Source of the DNA: JAFEBO01 sp036392375
GTDB taxonomy: Bacteria; Planctomycetota; Phycisphaerae; Phycisphaerales; UBA1924
Direction of reading: 5' to 3'
DNA: 11,575 nucleotides
Assembly: GCA_036392375.1 (NCBI GenBank)
Contig: DASVYC010000003.1
Coordinates: forward strand, 1-11,575
Position numbers and translations under genes: made by a program. Every line of letters begins with the position of its first letter. Position 1 is the stretch's first letter. Below, piece after piece: positions 9,120 to 11,575 of the stretch. The notes below the pieces were generated by a model that was not told where the DNA came from, made no database searches, and saw only the letters and a program-made list of their open reading frames with translations.

Positions 9120-11575
9120 CTATTGCTTTGATGCCGCGGCGTCCTTGAGCTTGCGGAGTTCGTCGAACGCCTGCAGCGGCGAGAGGTTCTCGATCTTGAG
9201 CTCGCGGAGCGCATCGACCGCGGGGTGCTGCACGAACTCGGTGAAGAGACCCATCTGACCGCCGGGGGTCTCGACGCGGGTTGCGGGCACGCGGGGCTTC
9301 TTCGACTTCGCGGCCGCGGCGTTGTCCGTATCGGCGAGCGCGTTCGCGTGCGTGGCCGGGCCGTGGTGGACGGCGAGGCTGGCGAGAACCTCGCGAGCCC
9401 GAGCGACCACGCCCTGGGGCAGGCCCGCGAGCCGCGCGACGTGGATGCCGTAGGACTGGTCGGTCTTGCCGGGCAGGATGCGGTGCAGGAAGATGATCTG
9501 GGTCTCGCTCCCGGCCCCCGCAGCGGCATCGAGCGGCCACTCGCGCACCGCGACGTGCAGGTTCTTGATCCGGCCCGCGAGTGGATCAGTGGGATCGCCC
9601 TCGCCGCGGTCGGCCAGATCCGTCAGCTCGTGGTAGTGCGTCGCGAAGAGCGTGCGACAACCAACCTGCGCGAGGTGCTCGGTGATGGCCCACGCGAGCG
9701 ACAGACCGTCGAGCGTGGACGTGCCGCGGCCGATCTCGTCGAGGATCACCAGCGACCGCGGCGTGGCGTGATGCAGAATGTTCGCGGTCTCCGTCATCTC
9801 CACCATGAACGTGGATTGCCCCGCGTGCAACGCATCGTCGGCCCCGATGCGTGTGAAGATGCGGTCGGTCAGGCCGATGGTGGCCCGTGCCGCGGGCACG
9901 AACGAGCCCGCGTGGGCCAGCAGCGTGATGAGCGCGACCTGACGGATGAAGGTGGACTTGCCGGCCATGTTGGGGCCGGTGATGAGGGAGAGGGAAGGGG
10001 AGCAGGGGTGCAGCGGCGCAGGGGAGGAGGGGTTCGAGTCTTTTCCCTGCTCCGCTGCACACCTGCACCCCTGCTCCCCTCCCACCTCCACGTCGTTGGG
10101 CACAAAGTCCCTCCCCAGCGTCCGCTCCAGCACCGGGTGCCGCCCGTCGTGAATCGTGAGAACGTTGGCCTCGGTCATGGTGGGGCGCACCCAGCCGGCG
10201 CGGGCGGCGTGCTCGGCGAAGCCGAGGAGGACGTCGAGCTCGCCCAACGCGTCAGCGATTGCGGCAACCTCGGCGAGACGGGCGGCGACGGCGGCGCTCA
10301 GTTCCTCGAAGATCTCCCGCTCGCGCGACAGCGCCCGCGACTCCGCGGTGCTCACCTTCCGCTCGAACTCGTGCAGCTCGGGCGTGATATAACGCTCGGC
10401 GTTCTTGAGCGTCTGCTTCCGTGTGAACGCGGCTGGCGCCGACCGGGCTTGCGACGCCGTCAGCTCGATGTAGTAACCGAAGATCTTGTTGTACCCGACC
10501 TTCATGCCCGGGAGATTGTGCTCCTTGAGCAGGCGTTCCTGGTACTCGACAAGCCAGTGACCCGCGTCGGTCTGCAGGCGGCGGGCCTCGTCGAGCTCCT
10601 TGTCGATGCCGTCCTTGATGAGCCCGCCCTCGCGCAGGTGCGGCGGCGGTTCTTCGACGCACGCCTCGCGTATCTGGGTCGCGATGGGGGCGAGGCTCCC
10701 CGCGGGCGAGACCAGCCGCGTGTGCAAGGGCTTGAGCGAGGCGACGCCCTCGAGAAGCGCTCCGATCGAGGGCGCGCGAGTGAGGCCGCAGGCGAGCGCG
10801 ACGAGATCGCGGGGCGTGGCGCGTCCGAGCGCGACGCGCCCGGCGATGCGTGCCGCGTCGGGAACGTCGGCAAGCAAATCGCGGAGCTCGCCCGCGAGGC
10901 GGCGGTCTTCCTTGAGCGACGCCACCGCGGCGTGACGCGAGTCGATCACCGCCAGCGACCGCGACGGGCGGCAGAGCCACTCGCGGAGCAGCCGCTTGCC
11001 CATCGCCGTCTTGCACACCGCTCCCGCGGGCCCGGTGAGGAACACGCCCAGAAGCGAGCCCTCCAATCCCGCGTCGCTCGCGCCCGGGGCCGCACGGATC
11101 ACCCGCTCGACCTCGAGCGCCCGCAGGCTCACAGCGTCGATCGTCATCCAGTCGCCCGGATGCTCCCGCGTGGGCGGACGCAGGTGCGCGAGCGTGGACT
11201 TGGGGATGATGCCGTTGGCGACGCCGACCTGAGCGTCCGCGTCGTTGGCGGCGGCGGTCTGGGTCTCGCACAGGTAACGCACGATCGCGCCCGCGGCTGG
11301 GATCGCGTCGTCGTCGTCGCGCACGCCGAAGCCCGCGAGTGACTTGACCTTGAAGTGCTCGATGAGCGCTTCGCGGGCTTCCTGTGTGCGGAACTGCCAC
11401 GCCGGCCGCGGCGTGCCGCTGATGCCAAGGGCGTCGAGGCAGCGCTTCACGCGGGGCGGCACACTGTTGTCAGCGGGTGCGGCGTAGAGCAGCTCGCGCA
11501 CGCTGCGGCGCATCAGCTCGTCGATGATGGATTGGCCGTGGTTCACGCCGCTGGCGGAGGCGAGCGTGAACTGAC
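9120..11575 (-). CDS. mutS: DNA mismatch repair protein MutS, N-terminus outside the window
   Basis: MutS binds mismatches and small loops and uses ATP to recruit MutL. The frame stays open to the right edge (QFTLASASG precedes the GTG at 11546), so this is a partial gene lacking domain I with its mismatch-contacting Phe-x-Glu; about 817 residues are visible. Present are connector domain II (SVRELLYAA onward), core and clamp domains (GYNKIFGYYIELTASQARSA; TLKNAERYITPELHEFERKV), and the ATPase: Walker A GPNMAGKST (about 9951-9977), signature GQSTFMVEMTETANIL, Walker B LVILDEIGRGTST (about 9714-9752), ATHYHEL, and GKTDQSYGIHVARLAGLP. The C-terminus has the usual GLF...SPLQAFDELRKLK helices. About 35 residues lie between FVPND and LITGPNMAGKS, where other MutS proteins have about 7. 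This extra segment is Cys/Pro/Ser-rich and encoded by an inverted-repeat element. All catalytic motifs remain in frame. Confidence 0.96.
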   Translation of the reverse strand, partial: QFTLASASGVNHGQSIIDELMRRSVRELLYAAPADNSVPPRVKRCLDALGISGTPRPAWQFRTQEAREALIEHFKVKSLAGFGVRDDDDAIPAAGAIVRYLCETQTAAANDADAQVGVANGIIPKSTLAHLRPPTREHPGDWMTIDAVSLRALEVERVIRAAPGASDAGLEGSLLGVFLTGPAGAVCKTAMGKRLLREWLCRPSRSLAVIDSRHAAVASLKEDRRLAGELRDLLADVPDAARIAGRVALGRATPRDLVALACGLTRAPSIGALLEGVASLKPLHTRLVSPAGSLAPIATQIREACVEEPPPHLREGGLIKDGIDKELDEARRLQTDAGHWLVEYQERLLKEHNLPGMKVGYNKIFGYYIELTASQARSAPAAFTRKQTLKNAERYITPELHEFERKVSTAESRALSREREIFEELSAAVAARLAEVAAIADALGELDVLLGFAEHAARAGWVRPTMTEANVLTIHDGRHPVLERTLGRDFVPNDVEVGGEQGCRCAAEQGKDSNPSSPAPLHPCSPSLSLITGPNMAGKSTFIRQVALITLLAHAGSFVPAARATIGLTDRIFTRIGADDALHAGQSTFMVEMTETANILHHATPRSLVILDEIGRGTSTLDGLSLAWAITEHLAQVGCRTLFATHYHELTDLADRGEGDPTDPLAGRIKNLHVAVREWPLDAAAGAGSETQIIFLHRILPGKTDQSYGIHVARLAGLPQGVVARAREVLASLAVHHGPATHANALADTDNAAAAKSKKPRVPATRVETPGGQMGLFTEFVQHPAVDALRELKIENLSPLQAFDELRKLKDAAASKQ
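9996..10080. repeat. Inverted-repeat element of 8-nt units inserted in mutS
   Basis: Perfect 18-nt arms (AGGGGAGCAGGGGTGCAG at 9996-10013 and its complement at 10063-10080) enclose a second imperfect pair (GCAGCGGCGCAGGG against CCCTGCTCCGCTGC). Both arms decompose into 8-nt units of the form GCAGNGGN. The 85-bp span matches the extra segment of about 28 codons before the MutS P-loop. It contains no stop in the mutS frame. Confidence 0.85.

Noticed and set aside
8331..9131. 266-aa plus-strand open frame antisense to marR
   Set aside because: The minus-strand MarR protein has a complete winged HTH and a promoter. The plus frame is low complexity and runs through repeats.
9996..10080. Transposon or insertion sequence in mutS
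   Set aside because: There is no transposase, no obvious target duplication, and the element is only 85 bp of short-unit repeat; a MITE-like origin cannot be shown from one copy.
9225..11342. 705-aa plus-strand open frame antisense to mutS
   Set aside because: The minus strand is unambiguous mutS. The antisense frame is Arg/Gly/Glu-rich without motifs.

Overview
The window is GC-rich bacterial chromosome. The gene set fits a member of the Planctomycetota, probably Phycisphaerae-like: a eukaryote-type glycogen branching enzyme, a stand-alone PAS-LuxR regulator, several lineage-restricted hypothetical proteins, and intergenic spacers full of short tandem and inverted repeats. The taxonomic placement is inference from gene content and style, because no rRNA or other marker gene is present. 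No tRNA, rRNA, CRISPR array, transposase or phage gene was seen.

Layout, left to right. Positions 1-90 look like the C-terminal tail of a plus-strand gene cut by the window edge. Positions 91-802 carry no convincing gene but hold a G-quadruplex-type run and a 13-14-nt imperfect tandem array. Two plus-strand genes follow: an unrecognised 404-aa protein with an N-terminal helix-turn-helix (803-2017), and a PAS + LuxR-HTH regulator (2190-2885). A minus-strand pair overlapping by 4 nt (4811-4074, then 4077-2911) encodes a DUF4230-like membrane-anchored protein and an unrecognised two-TM protein. A eukaryote-type 1,4-alpha-glucan branching enzyme (4970-7102, plus) diverges from that pair. It converges on an FtsX/MacB-like ABC permease (8315-7173, minus) across a stem of about 38 bp, and the enzyme's stop codon lies inside that stem. 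Upstream of the permease is a MarR regulator (8929-8489), apparently leaderless, with a perfect 12-bp palindrome over its start codon. mutS (11575-9120, minus) runs off the right edge without its mismatch-binding domain I.

How the genes work together. The MarR gene and the permease form a likely regulator-target pair, with a second imperfect operator-like site before the permease; no cognate ATPase or membrane-fusion protein is in view. The DUF4230-like gene and its partner look translationally coupled and probably act together in the envelope. The branching enzyme implies glycogen storage, but no other glycogen gene is present.

The most unusual signal is a set of short-unit repeat elements lying between, at the ends of, and even inside genes. 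One has entered mutS in frame, adding about 28 residues immediately before the Walker A P-loop. It is built of 8-nt units of the form GCAGNGGN, the same unit as a tandem array upstream of the permease.
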